A stretch of DNA of 64,000 nt from Cerrena zonata (GCA_038087015.1 JASBNA010000016.1:682001-746000); one strand, 5' to 3'. Shown: positions 1-12,455, numbered from the stretch's first letter. Notes: generated by a model not told the origin, from the sequence alone. Made by a program: numbers and translations.

Positions 1-1110
1 TGCGGCCTCATCACAAGGCGTTAGATGAATCTGGATCATTTCTATCGTCTTTGGCAAGACCTTCAATGTTTTGGCCAAGGTGGGCCAATGGTTCCATCGC
101 CGATCTTGAGTGACCATAGAGTTACGTATTATGTCTTGTATGTCGAGGGAGAATCTCTTTAGGGAAGGGGGTAGGGCTCGTAGATGATCGTATACTTTAT
201 AGAGAATTTCAACTGTAGTAAATTTGTATCGGTCAGATACCATATACAACCGAACAGACAAAATTCAGAATACTCACTTGGGGATTGCCAGGGCCTTGCA
301 CACACTGTCAAGTGATAATGTTCCGGGATCATTCTATTCCACGTTGGTAAGAGGGGTTCCTCGTCAACATCTAGACATGTGTCGTGAAGGGGATCGACAA
401 AAAAGTTCCCCAATACGGTTTCCAAGACCCGCTCGCACAAATGTCTCGCTATAACCATTTCCATTTTCTTGATGTGGAGGAAAGGCCCGGTTTTATCGGA
501 GACATGTAGTCTAAGAGGTTTACTGACTGTTTGCTCTTTTGAACCACTTTGCAGTGGGTCAGAGTGCCAAAAATGGAGAGCAGCCTGGTGAAAAAGTGGG
601 GGAAACGGCGAAGATGATCATTCAATTCGGTGTCCGGAGTAGTGATATCGGACAGCAAGAGTGTTCAGTGAAAGTAGCTTGCCCTTATAGTTGAATGAGA
701 AGAGCTCCTTCTTCTCTGGAAAGACGCCATAGTCGAGTCGGAGGGCGTCGAGCGACGGCAAAGACTGGAGGAGTTCGGCGAACTTCTTGTAGGCCGAGCC
801 CGATGTCTGTGAGTGTGAGGTTGCGCAAGGGAGGAAACGTCTGCATCAGACAGTCGCCTTTCAAGTGAGACTCCACGAGCGGATGGACGCTGCTCCAGGT
901 GACGGGTATTTGGAAGAGGATCTCCTGAGCCTGTTCTTGCCAAGAGCGGCAGACCAGAGAGCAAGCCATGAGTTCCTGTATGAGCATCGACCTCGAGAAG
1001 TACCAGAAGACAACTTTGAGGGGGAAAGAAGTAGGGGTCTTAGGGGTCGTTTTGATGGGGCGAAGTTTTGTTGTATCGAACGCCTTCGGTATGGGTATAA
1101 GGCTAGACAT
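1..1110 (-). pseudogene. F-box-like family copy A (frameshifted, runs off left edge)
   Basis: Member of a local gene family also found at 3981-4740, 32278-33617 and 34348-35640. The start region (ATG at 1110) aligns with the gene at 32278, sharing a lysine-alanine-phenylalanine-aspartate stretch and the later ACSLVCRSWQEQ block typical of a degenerate fungal F-box followed by LRR-like repeats. The C-terminal part continues to base 1, where a WNHW motif matches the same motif in the 32 kb paralog. Against copy B there are single-base insertions near 780 and 640, so the reading frame is broken twice. The family's normal role is probably substrate recognition in an SCF-type ligase (inference from the F-box-like start). 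A TATA-like stretch and an element shared with the other copies lie upstream near 1154-1181. Confidence 0.6.
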
Positions 1111-1792
1111 TGGGGATGGTGCGAGGATAATAGGTATCAGGAAGGCTGTAGGCATTATATATACGCGACCAGACAATGCGAGCGAGACAACGCCAGAGTG
1201 GACAAAGAGTGACACGGCTAAATATTTGTGCATGATCTATCGCAGGTGGACGATTGTCTACACCTGGTTAAAGGCTGTCATTGAGCCAAACATTCAATAT
1301 TCAAGTCAATGGTCAATCGCGTAAATTAGAATATGATGGAATCGAGAGCCTGCATCATTGATCATTGGCAACATGCCTGTGGGATTTGACTTCAGCTTTA
1401 AACCAACATGGGTTTTTGTTTCTTACCATTAATGCGACCTTGGGCCCGGTGTGAATACATGTGAGTAGAGAGTCTACAGTAGAGTCAACACAAATGAATC
1501 TGATGATGCGCTTGGCAGTGGCACCGGCAGTGATTCAGATTAGATCCGTCAATTATTTAACTGCAATTGATAAGATAACCTTGTTAGATTAGATGTTGAC
1601 GACACAGTGCAGTGCTTGTTCCCGCCCACCTTATTCTTGACTGCAACTTTCCACTTCATTCCCTTGCTTCATTTCGTTTTCTCACCAAATGAAATCTTCA
1701 AAGATAGAGCTACTACCACCCTTACATCCTAGTGCACACGTCGATGGCCCAGGGCGGCCCCCCAATGATGAACCTCTCGTCGGTCCTGGTGT
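334..1792. repeat. Segmental duplication, left copy
   Basis: This segment is collinear with 3981-5380 on the same strand. It covers part of an F-box-like gene, the intergenic region and the first ~100 coding bases of SIN3. The copies differ by substitutions and small indels, so the event is not recent. Confidence 0.8.
1689..1792 (+). pseudogene. Truncated duplicate of the SIN3 5' end
   Basis: These roughly 100 bases repeat the first codons of SIN3 (5277-5380) with scattered substitutions, including the ATG and the PLHP...AHVDGPGRP coding stretch. Similarity stops abruptly at 1792, inside what is SIN3 exon 1 in the intact copy, and the sequence after it is unrelated. The matching upstream region (about 1320-1688 versus 4930-5276) is also duplicated, so the fragment still has a copy of the SIN3 promoter. 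No PAH domain is present. It could be transcribed but cannot make a Sin3 protein. Confidence 0.85.
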
Positions 1793-2369
1793 CTACCCTA
1801 CGAGTAAATCTCTGGTAATAGGATAGTGTAGCTCATAATCATGTCTGTTACATAGTCGAATAGGTCAATTACCCGATATATCTTAGTACTAAACTCCAAA
1901 TCTAGAGAAATTTAACAGCGAATTTCAGAGGGAGGTCTCGCAGTAATAGTGTAATGGGTAGCCTTTCGTTACTTGCACCAACCTCGAACACCTGGAATGT
2001 GGGTATAGAACTACCCTTCTTTGAAGGCGATCAGATGAGCTTTGAATATGTATAAATGATGTGCTTGGAACGACTGTCTTCTCGATCTAGAGGGTGAGAA
2101 CTGAGCCTAACTCAGCCTGTACATGTCATATACCAATATTCAGTTAGATGCTACGGGCAATGGGTGGTATTCGTTATGTAACGTAGCATTGATGTCATTT
2201 GGCATGGTAATACTTACACCTCAGAACGCCGAGATACTGATCAATATGTGCCGCAACACTACGTATATTGTCCATGGTAACAATTTGAGTTTCGACATCC
2301 CCAAATATATATGCTATTACTCCTCTTCTCATGAGATCAATGACTCCCAGTCGTCCGTGAATATCATGA
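1793..2369. other. Intergenic, no gene seen
   Basis: AT-rich stretch between the truncated SIN3 copy and the 3' end of the small secreted-peptide gene. Short open frames only, with no recognisable product. Confidence 0.5.
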
Positions 2370-2743
2370 TCAAATGTCCGAACATTGAGATCCGTTCGGG
2401 CAGCTGCCGGGCATCCTGGCACTGACATCGCGCTGTAGACCATAAGCATAAGTAACCAGTCGGAAAAGTAACTCCAATTCTATACTGAGCACATACTTTC
2501 ACTTCTCTCTTCAGAAACAAGACGACATGATGAGCCTTATTCTTCGTAGCATTTATTTGTTGTTAACTCACCTCGAAGTTTGCCATGCCTGCAGTAACAC
2601 CGTTGGGCTATAGAACGAACTTGTTAGCTCTCTGCCACATGGCCTAAGGTTTGACTTTTGAAGCTCACATCGGGGACAGGAGTAGACACAACACCGCTGA
2701 GTGCAGCAGCAAATGTGAAAGCGAACAAAATAGCCTTGAACAT
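2370..2743 (-). CDS. Small secreted peptide precursor (57 aa)
   Basis: Gene model complement(2370..2432, 2572..2607, 2669..2743). All three exons join in phase 0, with good GT donors (GTGAGC, GTGAGT) and CTATAG/CTACAG acceptors. The product starts MFKAILFAFTFAAALSGVVS, a clear signal peptide, then a short proline/asparagine-rich part, then a C-terminal segment ending in CPNGSQCSDI with two cysteines five residues apart. No family is recognised. The size, signal peptide and cysteines fit a small secreted protein or processed peptide. The minus-strand frame of the last exon region is open elsewhere too, so the third exon is the least certain part. Confidence 0.5.
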
Positions 2744-3980
2744 TGTGAGTGGCTGAGATTTGGAAGAGTTTTGTAGGGATAAAGTTAGAGTGAGTGAGTG
2801 ATGAATAGATGTTCGTCCCACTTGGCTTTTATACTGTAAGCTACACTGCGAGATCTCTGCATCCCTTTCATGGAATGGTGGTTGACCCATGGTCCCCGAA
2901 GGGACGTGTATGGGCTTATCGTTGCAATGTGACACCCGCTAACTCCATAGTTGTCCCATCAGCAAGGTAAAACAATTTCAGGATGTGGTATGACTACCGA
3001 TTTCTTGCTAAAATGTATATTCGCGTTACGGGATCCCATAGAGCGTGCGGCCTCAGAAATTGATGTCGAATGCACGATTTTATCCGCATTTGGCATTCAG
3101 CCAGTGTTGTTTAATATCATGGTAGTCCATCTCCCTTTCCTGTGACATTGGTGCTACTGTTAGACATGAATGTTAACATCACTAACAAGGAATCAACTTA
3201 CTATAATAACTGGTGAGTAGTGTTCTTGATTCAATAGTCGAGGAGATACTTCCAACCCGGAAGTCTCTTTCGATGTACTGTCTCGGCCAATATGCTGTTT
3301 TTTGTTCTATCAGGTACAGAGATATAGAAATAAGACCTCCGCATGAGTGACACTTGGAATCAATCTAGCACCGTCGCTGAAGGGGTTGAACGGCACCGAC
3401 TTCGGTAAAACAAAATCGTGTGTGCGACATCATTTTTTTGAAACAGGTGTAAGTGGCCAAGACAATGTCCAGCCATGTTTTTCGCATGAGTGGGGTTTAT
3501 GTGCCGGCTTGGGGGTGTCATGTATTCCAAAGCTTCGGTACAAACACAAAGAACAAGCTGAAAGAAATATTTGTCATGTTGTTTGAGTACCTACCATGAT
3601 GAGAGAGTGAAGACGTGAAACAAACAGTGTCGGTTGAGTGGCCACATGAACTGAGAAGGTTTGAGATTCGCCTTTCCAGATAGTACTCCCCGTTGCGGGG
3701 TTAAGAAAGGAGGAAGGACGGCAACATGTGTTTGTGTGAGTGGACCCGATGATGCTGACGAAGTACAGGTAGGAGCATGCGTGATGGTCCCGTAGTGGGA
3801 GTGAGAGCGATTAGGCAAGTGAAGTAGTTGAAGGTGTTTTGTAATACTGCCTTCTTCAGACTCCTGCACTGACGATAGACTGTGATGTATTTTCAATAGC
3901 GGGGCTGTGCTATTGACAATATAGCCCTTTGAAAAAGACAATTCTTGTCGTCGTTTTATTTCCATTTCGTAGTTCGCACC
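2744..3980. other. Intergenic, no gene recognised
   Basis: Contains only short open frames on both strands. The longest, on the minus strand at 3591-3965, has a composition unlike a conserved protein and joins directly onto the truncated end of F-box copy B. The first part, just upstream of 2743, is the promoter of the secreted-peptide gene. Confidence 0.4.
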
Positions 3981-4740
3981 CTATTCCACGTTAGTAAGAG
4001 GGGTTTTGTGTTGACATCTACACATGAGTCGTAAAGGGCATCGACAGAAAAGGTCCCTAACACGGCTTCTCAAACCCGATCACACAAATGTTTTGCGATG
4101 ACCATTTTCATTTTCTTGATGTGGAAGAAAGGTTTTATCGGAGATGTATAGTTCAAGAGGTTTACTGACTGTTTGCTCTTGATAAATTTCGCAGTAGCCC
4201 AGAGTGCCCAAGATAGAGAGAAACCCGGTGAAAAAGTGGGGAAAACGGCGAAATACTCATTTAATTCGGTGTCCGGAGTAGTGATATGGATAGCAAGATT
4301 GTTCAGTGAAAGCAGCTTGCCCGTGTAGTCGAATGAGAAGAATTCCTCCTTCTCTGGGAAGATGCCATAGTCGAGTTGGAGGACGTCGAGCGACGGCAGA
4401 GACTGGAGGAGTTCGGCAATTCCTTGTAGGCTGAGCCCGATGTCTGTGAGTGTGAGGTCTCGCAAGGGAGGAAACATCTGAATCAGACAGTCGTCTTTCA
4501 AGCGAGACTCCACAGACAGAGGGATGCTGCTCCAGGTGATGGGAATTTGGAAGAGGATCTCCCGAGCCTGTTCTTGCCAAGTGCGGCAGACTAGAGAGCA
4601 AGCCATGAGCTCCTGTATGAGCAGCGTCCTCGAGAAGTACCAGAAGACAACTTGGAAGGGGTAAGGAGTAGAGGTCTTAGGGGTCTTTTTGATGGGGCGA
4701 AGTTCTGTTACGCGTTCGGTATGGGTATGGGGTCAGACAT
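3981..4740 (-). pseudogene. F-box-like family copy B (truncated)
   Basis: Paralog of copy A. The central frame (about 4070-4606) is open and reads ACSLVCRTWQEQ, then repeats containing PPLRDLTLTDIGL and LLQSLPSLDVLQL, as expected for an F-box plus LRR-like protein. Three defects mark decay. A small deletion just after the family start codon (4740) shifts the frame. A TGA stands where copy A has a leucine codon, near 4070. The homology ends near 3981, so the final exon is missing. Confidence 0.65.
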
Positions 4741-5380
4741 TGAGGATGATGCGAGGAGAATAACTCCGATTATACGCAAATGCGAACGAGACAACGCCGG
4801 AGTGGTCAAGGAGTGACACGGCTAACGATTTGTGCATGATCTACCGCAGGCCCTAGACGATTGTCTGCACCTGGTCGGAGGCTATAATCGAGCTAAACAT
4901 TCTAGTCACTGGCAATGGACGGTCAATCGCGTACATGATTAGAATAAGTATGATGGAATCGAGAGCCTGCATAATTTTCAACATGCCTGTGGAATTTGAC
5001 TCGAGCTTTAAACCAACATAGGTTGTTACTTCCTACCATTAGTGCGACCTTACGTTCGGTGAACGGTGAGGTCAACTCGCAGATGATGCACTTGGCAGTG
5101 GCACCGTTGAGATTAAGAGCGTAGGCGTGATTCAGATTAGATCCGTCAATTAACTGCAATTGATAAGATAACCTTGTTAGATTAGATGTTGACGACACAG
5201 TGCTTGTTCCCGCCCACCTTATTCTTGACTGCAACTTTCCTCTTCATTCCCTTGCTTCATTTCGTTTTCTCACCGAATGGAATCTTCAAAGATAGAACTG
5301 CCACCACCTCTACACCCTAATGCACACGTCGACGGTCCAGGACGACCTCTCAATGACGAACCTCTCGTCGGTCCTGGTGT
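3981..5380. repeat. Segmental duplication, right copy
   Basis: Partner of 334-1792. Its right end lies inside the intact SIN3 exon 1 and its left end cuts the F-box-like gene before its last exon. The SIN3 side is intact here, so this locus is probably ancestral for SIN3 and the left segment the derived copy (inference). Confidence 0.8.
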
Positions 5381-8300
5381 GATCCACCTTCAAGAGAACC
5401 AGCCAGGACCTTCTGCCTCGAGGCCTCACTCACCGCAACGCAGATATCCGATCTCACAGCACCATCCTACCCCTCCGATATCTCACCATCTCATGCTTGA
5501 CCCTGATCACCCACCGAATCCTATCAGTCGTCCGAGAACACCTCTGACCAAACCTCTAACACCCAAGATCGGCTCGCCAGCACACGGGCATCTTTCACTT
5601 GCGGTCACGGGGGAATCCTTACTCCCTGACGGGAATAGACAACCTGGGGAGAGAACCCTGAATGTCTCGGACGCGTTAACATATCTAGACGAGGTCAAGA
5701 TACAGTTTGCGGACAAGCCGGAGGTGTACAATCGTTTCTTGGACATTATGAAGGATTTTAAGAGCCAAGCGTGAGTGTCCTTCTGTCAATGTATAGTCCG
5801 ATGAAGACGTTCAGGAGTGAACTCAATTATTCACCTTGCGTTTCTGTCTGCGGGAAGACCATACTGACACTTCCTCCAAGGATCGACACACCGGGCGTGA
5901 TCGAGCGCGTCTCCACACTCTTCCAAGGCAATCCCCTGCTTATACAAGGATTCAACACTTTCCTCCCGCCAGGCTACAAGATTGAAATTTCTAATGACCC
6001 TCGAAATCTCAGCGGCATCACAGTAACAACCCCACAAGGCATTCTTTCACAACAGAGTCTCATGGGACCTCTTCGAATACACCGGGAGCCTTCCAACTTA
6101 CACAACAGTTTCCCTCCTCAGCCCTTAGCAGCGCCACCTGTCCTTCCTGTTGGACTTGGCCCAGGCTCACGACCAGCAACTCCCATGATGCATAGCATTC
6201 AACAACACTTACCAGGGTACACCGACCCTATTAGACCCTATTCGCCGAACATACAGGCCAACACTCAGGCTGCGGCTGCGGCTAATCTACTTGGAAGGGG
6301 CCCGGAGGAACGAACACAAGTGGAATTCAACCATGCGATCCAGTTTTTGAATAAGATTAAGGTTCGATTCTCGGACGAGCCGGATACGTACAAGCAGTTC
6401 TTGGAGATTCTGCAGAACTATCAGAAGGAAAGCAGGCAGATACAAGATGTGAGTTCAATCATTTCTACTGGGAACTATAAGATTAACATAATCGACGCAA
6501 TAGCAAACACATGTCTACACACAAGTGGCCCTCCTTTTCAAGAATGCTCCAGATCTCATGAATGAGTTCCGAGACTTCTTGCCCGAGATTACAGGCTCTT
6601 CGCAATCACAGCATGGACTCATGAGCATCATGCCCCATCCTTCGGGCTCCTCGTGGAATCAGAATGCCGACAGCCCATCTATGGACACGGACAAGCCCAA
6701 GACAAATCGCAGACGGAAACGTGTAGCGGAAAAGGAGCCAGCAGTTGCTCAGAAGGCGGGAGGCCGAGTATGTCATTTCAAATCTAGCTCTAGAGCGTGT
6801 ATTAACGGGTACAGCAGGCTGCAAAGAAGGTTAAGACGAGTCACAAGCCGGAACCAGGGTCGCCCAAGTTTACGGCATACGAGCATCCAGGATCCCCTCA
6901 GCCATCCACGTCCCATGCATCGCATTCCCGTCAAGCACCATTCTCGTCGTCGTCCCACATGAATGGCAACCATCCAGGATCGATGACGGGCGGTACGCTG
7001 TATGGACAGGGTCCTCAAGGAGAGTTTGCCTTCTTTGATCGAGTGAAGAAGACATTAGAGACTGGCGGCACGTACGAGGAATTCCTCAAGCTACTCAACC
7101 TTTTCACGAGAGATATAATCAACCTCGACAACCTCATGGATCGCGCCGATGTATTTTTGGATCCTGAGCTGATGCGCCAATTCAAGGAGCTTATGGGTTG
7201 GGAAGAAAGGTACAGTGGAATAGACAATGGTCCTCCTGGAAGTCTTAGGACATCAGCTCCTGATCATATGGCTGCACAATTTCCCGATGATGGACAAGGG
7301 CCTTCTTACCGTCGGTTGCCTGAAAGCGTGAGTGTGTTTAGTTGGTACAATACATTACATGCCACGCTAGCGGAAGGACGTACGCTGATTCGTTTACATC
7401 TATCAAACAGGAAGTACGCCTGGCGTGTTCAGGGCGGGATGAGCTAGCCCGTTCGGTTCTTAACGACGAGTGGGTTTCACACCCAACGTGGGCATCTGAG
7501 GAATCGGGGTTCATCGCTCATCGGAAAACCCAATTCGAAGAGACCCTGCATAGAGTTGAGGAAGAACGCCATGATTATCAAGTTCACATTGATTGTATGT
7601 ATCGAACAATCGCGGTTCTAACCCCTCTAGACGCGCGTCTCGAGGAAATGTCCCCTGAACACCGCGCGGCCTTTAAATTGAAGGCTGACTTAGGAGGTTC
7701 GTGTAAAGCCGTTTACTCAAAAGCTCTCCGGCGGATTTATGGCAAGGAGGCGGGGATGGAGGTCATACGTGGTCTGCAGGAATGCCCAAGCGTGGCGGTA
7801 CCCGTCGTTTTAGCGAGGGTGAAGCAGAAGTACGAAGAAGCGACGAGGTACCAGAGGGAATGGAATCGAACGTGGAGAGAAATCGATTGCAAGAATTTCT
7901 ACAAGGCATTGGACTCGCAGGGGATTTCGTTCAAGGCTACCGACAAGAAGAGTATTACCACCAAATCGTTTGTTCAGGAAATCGAGGCGGAAAAGAGCAA
8001 ACAGACGAAGAGCCGTGATATGAAAGGAAAGACCTTCTATGGTAGTACCGGGTCTCAACTTCATTACGAAATGAGGGACACCGAGGTACTACAAGACGCT
8101 CTGAAGATGGTCTATTCATTCCTCGATCATTCACACCCCACATACAGCCCATCGGAGCGGAGGAGTGTGGAGAAATTCCTGGAATCCTTTGTACAGGTGC
8201 TCTTCACATTCTCGCATCACGAGTTTGCTCCAGCGACAGGGTCAATAGAATTTGACAACGATGCTGACGAACCAGAAACGCGTGGAGGGAGACAGTCTGC

Positions 8301-9979
8301 CTCTGGGAGTCATTCTAATGGTGTCGCCGCTGGGGACCTTCGGAAGAGGTTACTCAAAACCGTGCAAGAAAGCTCCCCACGACGTAAGAAAACCAAGGGG
8401 TCGCCTTCACATTCCACAGGCTCTGCGTCGCCTATGGTTTCGGGTTCTCCTGTGGTCGCCTCCAAAGAGCTGGGTGAACCACAGAGCAATGTTAGAGCCC
8501 GCACTAATCCCGAAGACATCTGGGTACGGGAATTCGTTGGCCCTTCAGACGAGCGACGCATCAGCGCAGGCGAGGCAGCTGTTTCAAGCCGACCCTTCTA
8601 TGCCAATACCACATTCTACACGCTCCTCCGATTACTACAGGTGACGTACCAATTTTTGTTCAGCGCATGTCCAATTTTAGATGAGGCCCAGAAGAGCTGA
8701 CAGATGAATTCTCCCGTTTTGTTTTTGTGTTCATTAGCTCCTGTACTCGCGCCTGCATGCGTGCAAGGAAATCGGTGCTCACCTGGCTAAGGAAAAGCAT
8801 GCATCACTGAAACCAAATCCGGTCGCAGTACAGCTCGGATTAGACGATCCTAGCGGTCCGTCTGTGGTTCTTGCGCAAGCAATTGAGGCAGTGGGTAATC
8901 CCAGTGCGTCGGGGGAAGAGCCTAACGTGTTATACATGTATCTGCTGGAAGCCTGTGAGAAGGTGTTCGAGAACGAGCTGGATCAAGCAACTTTCGAGGA
9001 ACATATGCGGTGGTTCTTTGGTTCAAAGGTGATTCGTCTTATTTTAGTCAGGCGGAGAACTTGCGGAGGTTATGTGATACTGATGGTAATTGTGTCCCAG
9101 GCTTACCAGGTTTTTACATTCGATAGGGTCATAACGGCAATTATTAAACAAGTGAGTGGGCGTTGCTTGTGTTATTTTTGGTGCACTCAGGGTAAATTGG
9201 CTCGGACATACAGGTGCAGACGATCACTTCGGATAATAAATGTCAGGAATTATGGGACCTCTTGCAAAAAGGCCGACGCGGAGAAATGGCCAGTATTCAT
9301 GAATTAGTCCGGTATAGGCGCGAAGCGGAACGAAACGCTGGGTCAGATGAACATTTGTACAAGGTTGAATGGGTATGTATAGATCGAGCTCCGTCATGGC
9401 CCAATCGAGCTTTCAACTGAATGGTAAATGCGTAGGACACGCGTTTGCGAACTCTGCGGATCCAGTTGTTGGGTAACGAAGACCCAAGTGTCGAAGAAGA
9501 TGAGACGAAGATAGGACGATGGCGACAGTATGTTGGGACGTATGTGACACGATATCCCACGGAGTTACTTCCCAAGGGTCGCTCGAGCAGAGCAAGAACG
9601 GAGAAGAGTCGTTTATTCTTGAAGCGGTACGTCTATAATAACTGATTTGACTGGTGCACCGATCCCCCGCAGTTGGGAGGGGGCGTGTATGTGGCAAGAG
9701 AGTTTGCTATTTCTGGACAGCCAATCGGAATGGAAGATGGGGATACTGATTGCGTTGGACGCTTCTAGGTCTCTGATCGATGGCGACGGAGCGGTTAAAG
9801 ACGAGGTGCAGGAGACTAGTGGGTTAGGCGTGTGCGTGGACCTGTCTACGTACAAGCTTCGGTACGAAGGGGGAACCGAAGATGTGCTCTGGCGTGTGCG
9901 GTGGGCAGAGGAGGAGGAGCTGAGGACGCGGGCAATTGCTCGAGCATCAGAGCGAAGTCGGACACGGTGGCTGAGGTAG
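5277..9979 (+). CDS. SIN3: Sin3 histone deacetylase corepressor scaffold
   Basis: Nuclear scaffold of the Sin3/Rpd3 histone deacetylase complex. It bridges DNA-bound repressors (through PAH domains) and the deacetylase. Ten exons: 5277..5770, 5881..6448, 6504..6767, 6815..7327, 7411..8640, 8738..9028, 9101..9151, 9214..9372, 9436..9626, 9673..9979; these sum to 1355 codons in one frame. PAH1 lies at about residues 127-195 ([20 protein letters not shown]), PAH2 at 313-385 ([20 protein letters not shown]) and PAH3 at 510-570 ([20 protein letters not shown]). The HDAC-interaction region starts near 605 with [15 protein letters not shown] and [13 protein letters not shown]. The Sin3 C-terminal corepressor domain runs from about 830. 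Between PAH3 and the C-terminal domain are low-complexity Ser/Pro linkers. The start codon is that of the copy duplicated at 1689. All domains are intact. Confidence 0.96.
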
Positions 9980-10362
9980 CTGATATAATTACTGCCTGTA
10001 GCTGTCAACGATTTGTTTTGTTGTAGTTTAGCGACGATGACTGGGTTTGAATTATTTTTGGATTGATGTTGTATTTTTGGAATTTCCTAAAGCGGAAGGA
10101 GGAGCTAAAGATATCCACTTATCAGCAGAGTCGTGACGATTTGCCAGGCCATCTCTCTCCGCCCGCCAGTCTCTGCCATCCCTCGTCCTCCCTTCGAGCG
10201 ACTCCCTTGGCACTCCCCTCCCGCCCTCCTCGTCGCAGCACACAGCGACGAGCATCGTCTGCTCATCATCACCCATCTCTGCCGCACTAACCCTGCCCCC
10301 ACGTAGCGGCTCCTCGTCGCACAAGACTTGCTTGGCGCGCCCGCTTCCGCCTCTGTGCGAGG

Positions 10363-12455
10363 ATGGCCAAGCCCAAGCCTTCCAGTAGCTCTCCATCACT
10401 AGCCACGAGCAAGACATTCTCCAAACCCAAAGAGAACCGGAAGCCCTTCACTCACGGCTCGCGGCGGAGACCCCTCATATCTAGCCCCGTGCCTTCCTCT
10501 GGCCTCCTGGCTTTTTTGGCTGGCTTGACAGCATCCTCATCCACTGCATACGGTCATCCAATTGACACGCAGGTCCTCCCTCCCGAATTTCTATGTCCTG
10601 GGCTTGCCTCTGATCACCCCTCGGAAACTCTTTTGGCCCCCCAACCACGCCTGAGTAGACGTGTAGAGCGTCGGGACGACTCTGATCGCCCTCGTCCCTC
10701 TCAACGTCACCTTGCCAAGCGAGATTCAAAGCGACCCTTTGTTCCTCCAAAGTACGTCCAAGGACAGGACGGTCGTTGGCGTAAGATAGCAAACTGGACT
10801 CTCTATGGTTACTGTAACGTAAGCACCGTCTGCCTTCTCATTTATCAATGACATTCAATGTTTATGACCACTGGCCTCTCAGTGTGAGCCTAGCTCGACA
10901 GAGTACTCTACTCTTCCAGTAGCAGACAACGACGTTGAAGCAACATCCGCATCCATATTCCCTTCCGATTCCTTACCCACCATCATGGAGGACCAACTGC
11001 CGCCGGGCTGGAAAAGCTCGAGTGAATCAAATCATGTCCTAACATATATCATTCTCGTTCTTTCCCTTATTCTCGCGGTCCTCATCTGCATATTCATGAT
11101 CGGATGTATCGCATGGAGAAAAAAGCGGAAGGAGCGGCGAGATCTTGAGAAGACGGCTAGCTCAAGCAGCTTGCGTCTCGGATACGAGTCTGAGGAGGAA
11201 AACGAGGAGTTGAGGCAAGCGAAGAAACAGCAGAAGTTGTGGGCTAAGGCAAGTGCTCGTTGGAAAGCCAACGTTCGACACTCTGCTCGTCGGCGTCGGA
11301 CACAACGCAATATCTCTAGCAGCAACTCGCTAGCACGAGCTTCCCGTACCTCACTCGCCAGCACTACCATGGCGGCGTCGTCTTCGTCGGTCGAGGCCCA
11401 TATGCGAAGTGTCGTTGACGTCTCTGATATCTCGCTCCCATCAAACTCCCTCGATCATGAAAACCCACCCGAGAACGAAACAGAACTTCCATCTTCATCC
11501 GCCTCGATTATTGAACCACGCCCTCCCGCGGTCCCCGTATCTTCCCGTCCTCCCTCGTATTTGCGGAATTCTCAACCCTGTCCTTCATCTCACCATTCAG
11601 ACATCAGTGAGCGTCTGACTCTTCCCGAATCGGTCGGAGAGCCAATCAACGAACTGTCAACTTCACACAAGACACGCGACGTTGACCTTACGGAGCTTGA
11701 TCACACGAGTCAGGACGATCTTCCTCCCAGTCCTTACGAAGAGACACCTTTGGACGCAGCTCACGTCGCCACTGATGATAAGAATATATTGGCTAGAATG
11801 GCTGCTATGGCTAGTGCACCACCTGTAGCTGATCAAAGCAATCCTTCGCAATCCGGGCAATACATCGGGACCATCGGTGCCTATCCTCGAATTCGAGCAT
11901 GATGTTTACGAAGATCATCCAGACCTCAGTCTATCCGGCCCGTCCTCAGACTCATCTCATTTACCTCAACCTCTACCACTTCCACGGCGTGATGAGCTAT
12001 CTTTGTCACTGCCGGCACCTTCCTATTCATCTAACCCTCATGATTCATCGACACATCATCCATTGTTCCCCGCACCTCCTTCGAAGGGTGTCCTAGTGGC
12101 ACCCTCGTTCTACGAGTACCCCGCTTCGTTCGAGGAAGATGTCCTAGGTGCAGAACCTTCCGCTGAGCCAAGCGCACCCCCATTCGACCTCGAGGAGATT
12201 GTGCCTAGTGCACCCCCTATTGAACAGGGTGATGACCAGGTCACGAGTGACAGGCGAATGTCTTTGGTCCCGTCTGCTCCCCCTGTTCTGGACACCTATA
12301 TGGTTCCTGACGATCAAACTTTCAGCCTCGTTTGTGCCAGTGCCCCCTCGATGGAGGATGTGGACGCCATCAACAGACAGTCTAGCTCTTCCAGTTCTTC
12401 ATCGAGAACTACAGGGATCCCGGGGAGTACGGATCTTCCTAGTTATCTTCCGTGA
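10363..12455 (+). CDS. Single-pass membrane protein with three PSAPP motifs
   Basis: Exon 1 is 10363-10818 and exon 2 starts at 10883 after a 64-nt intron. The N-terminal half is basic and Ser/Pro-rich, with a hydrophobic stretch near residues 45-65 (SGLLAFLAGLTASSS). After a YCNCEP cysteine pair comes one strong transmembrane helix (about 11039-11120, TYIILVLSLILAVLICIFMI), followed by a WRKKRKERR stop-transfer block. The rest is a long acidic Ser/Pro tail, presumably cytoplasmic. The tail carries PSAPP at about 12168, 12204 and 12270; P(S/T)AP is the known ligand of the ESCRT-I subunit Vps23/TSG101. The frame shifts between 11829 and 11900. Either a short intron (for example 11877-11922, with a weak GTGCCT donor) or an indel must join the two parts. 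Not assigned to a named family; a sorting or signalling adaptor is inference. Confidence 0.7.

Noticed and set aside
3685..3705. Short GC-rich hairpin (CCCCGTTGCGGGG) considered as a terminator
   Set aside because: Isolated, not near a gene end, and such hairpins are not terminators in fungi.
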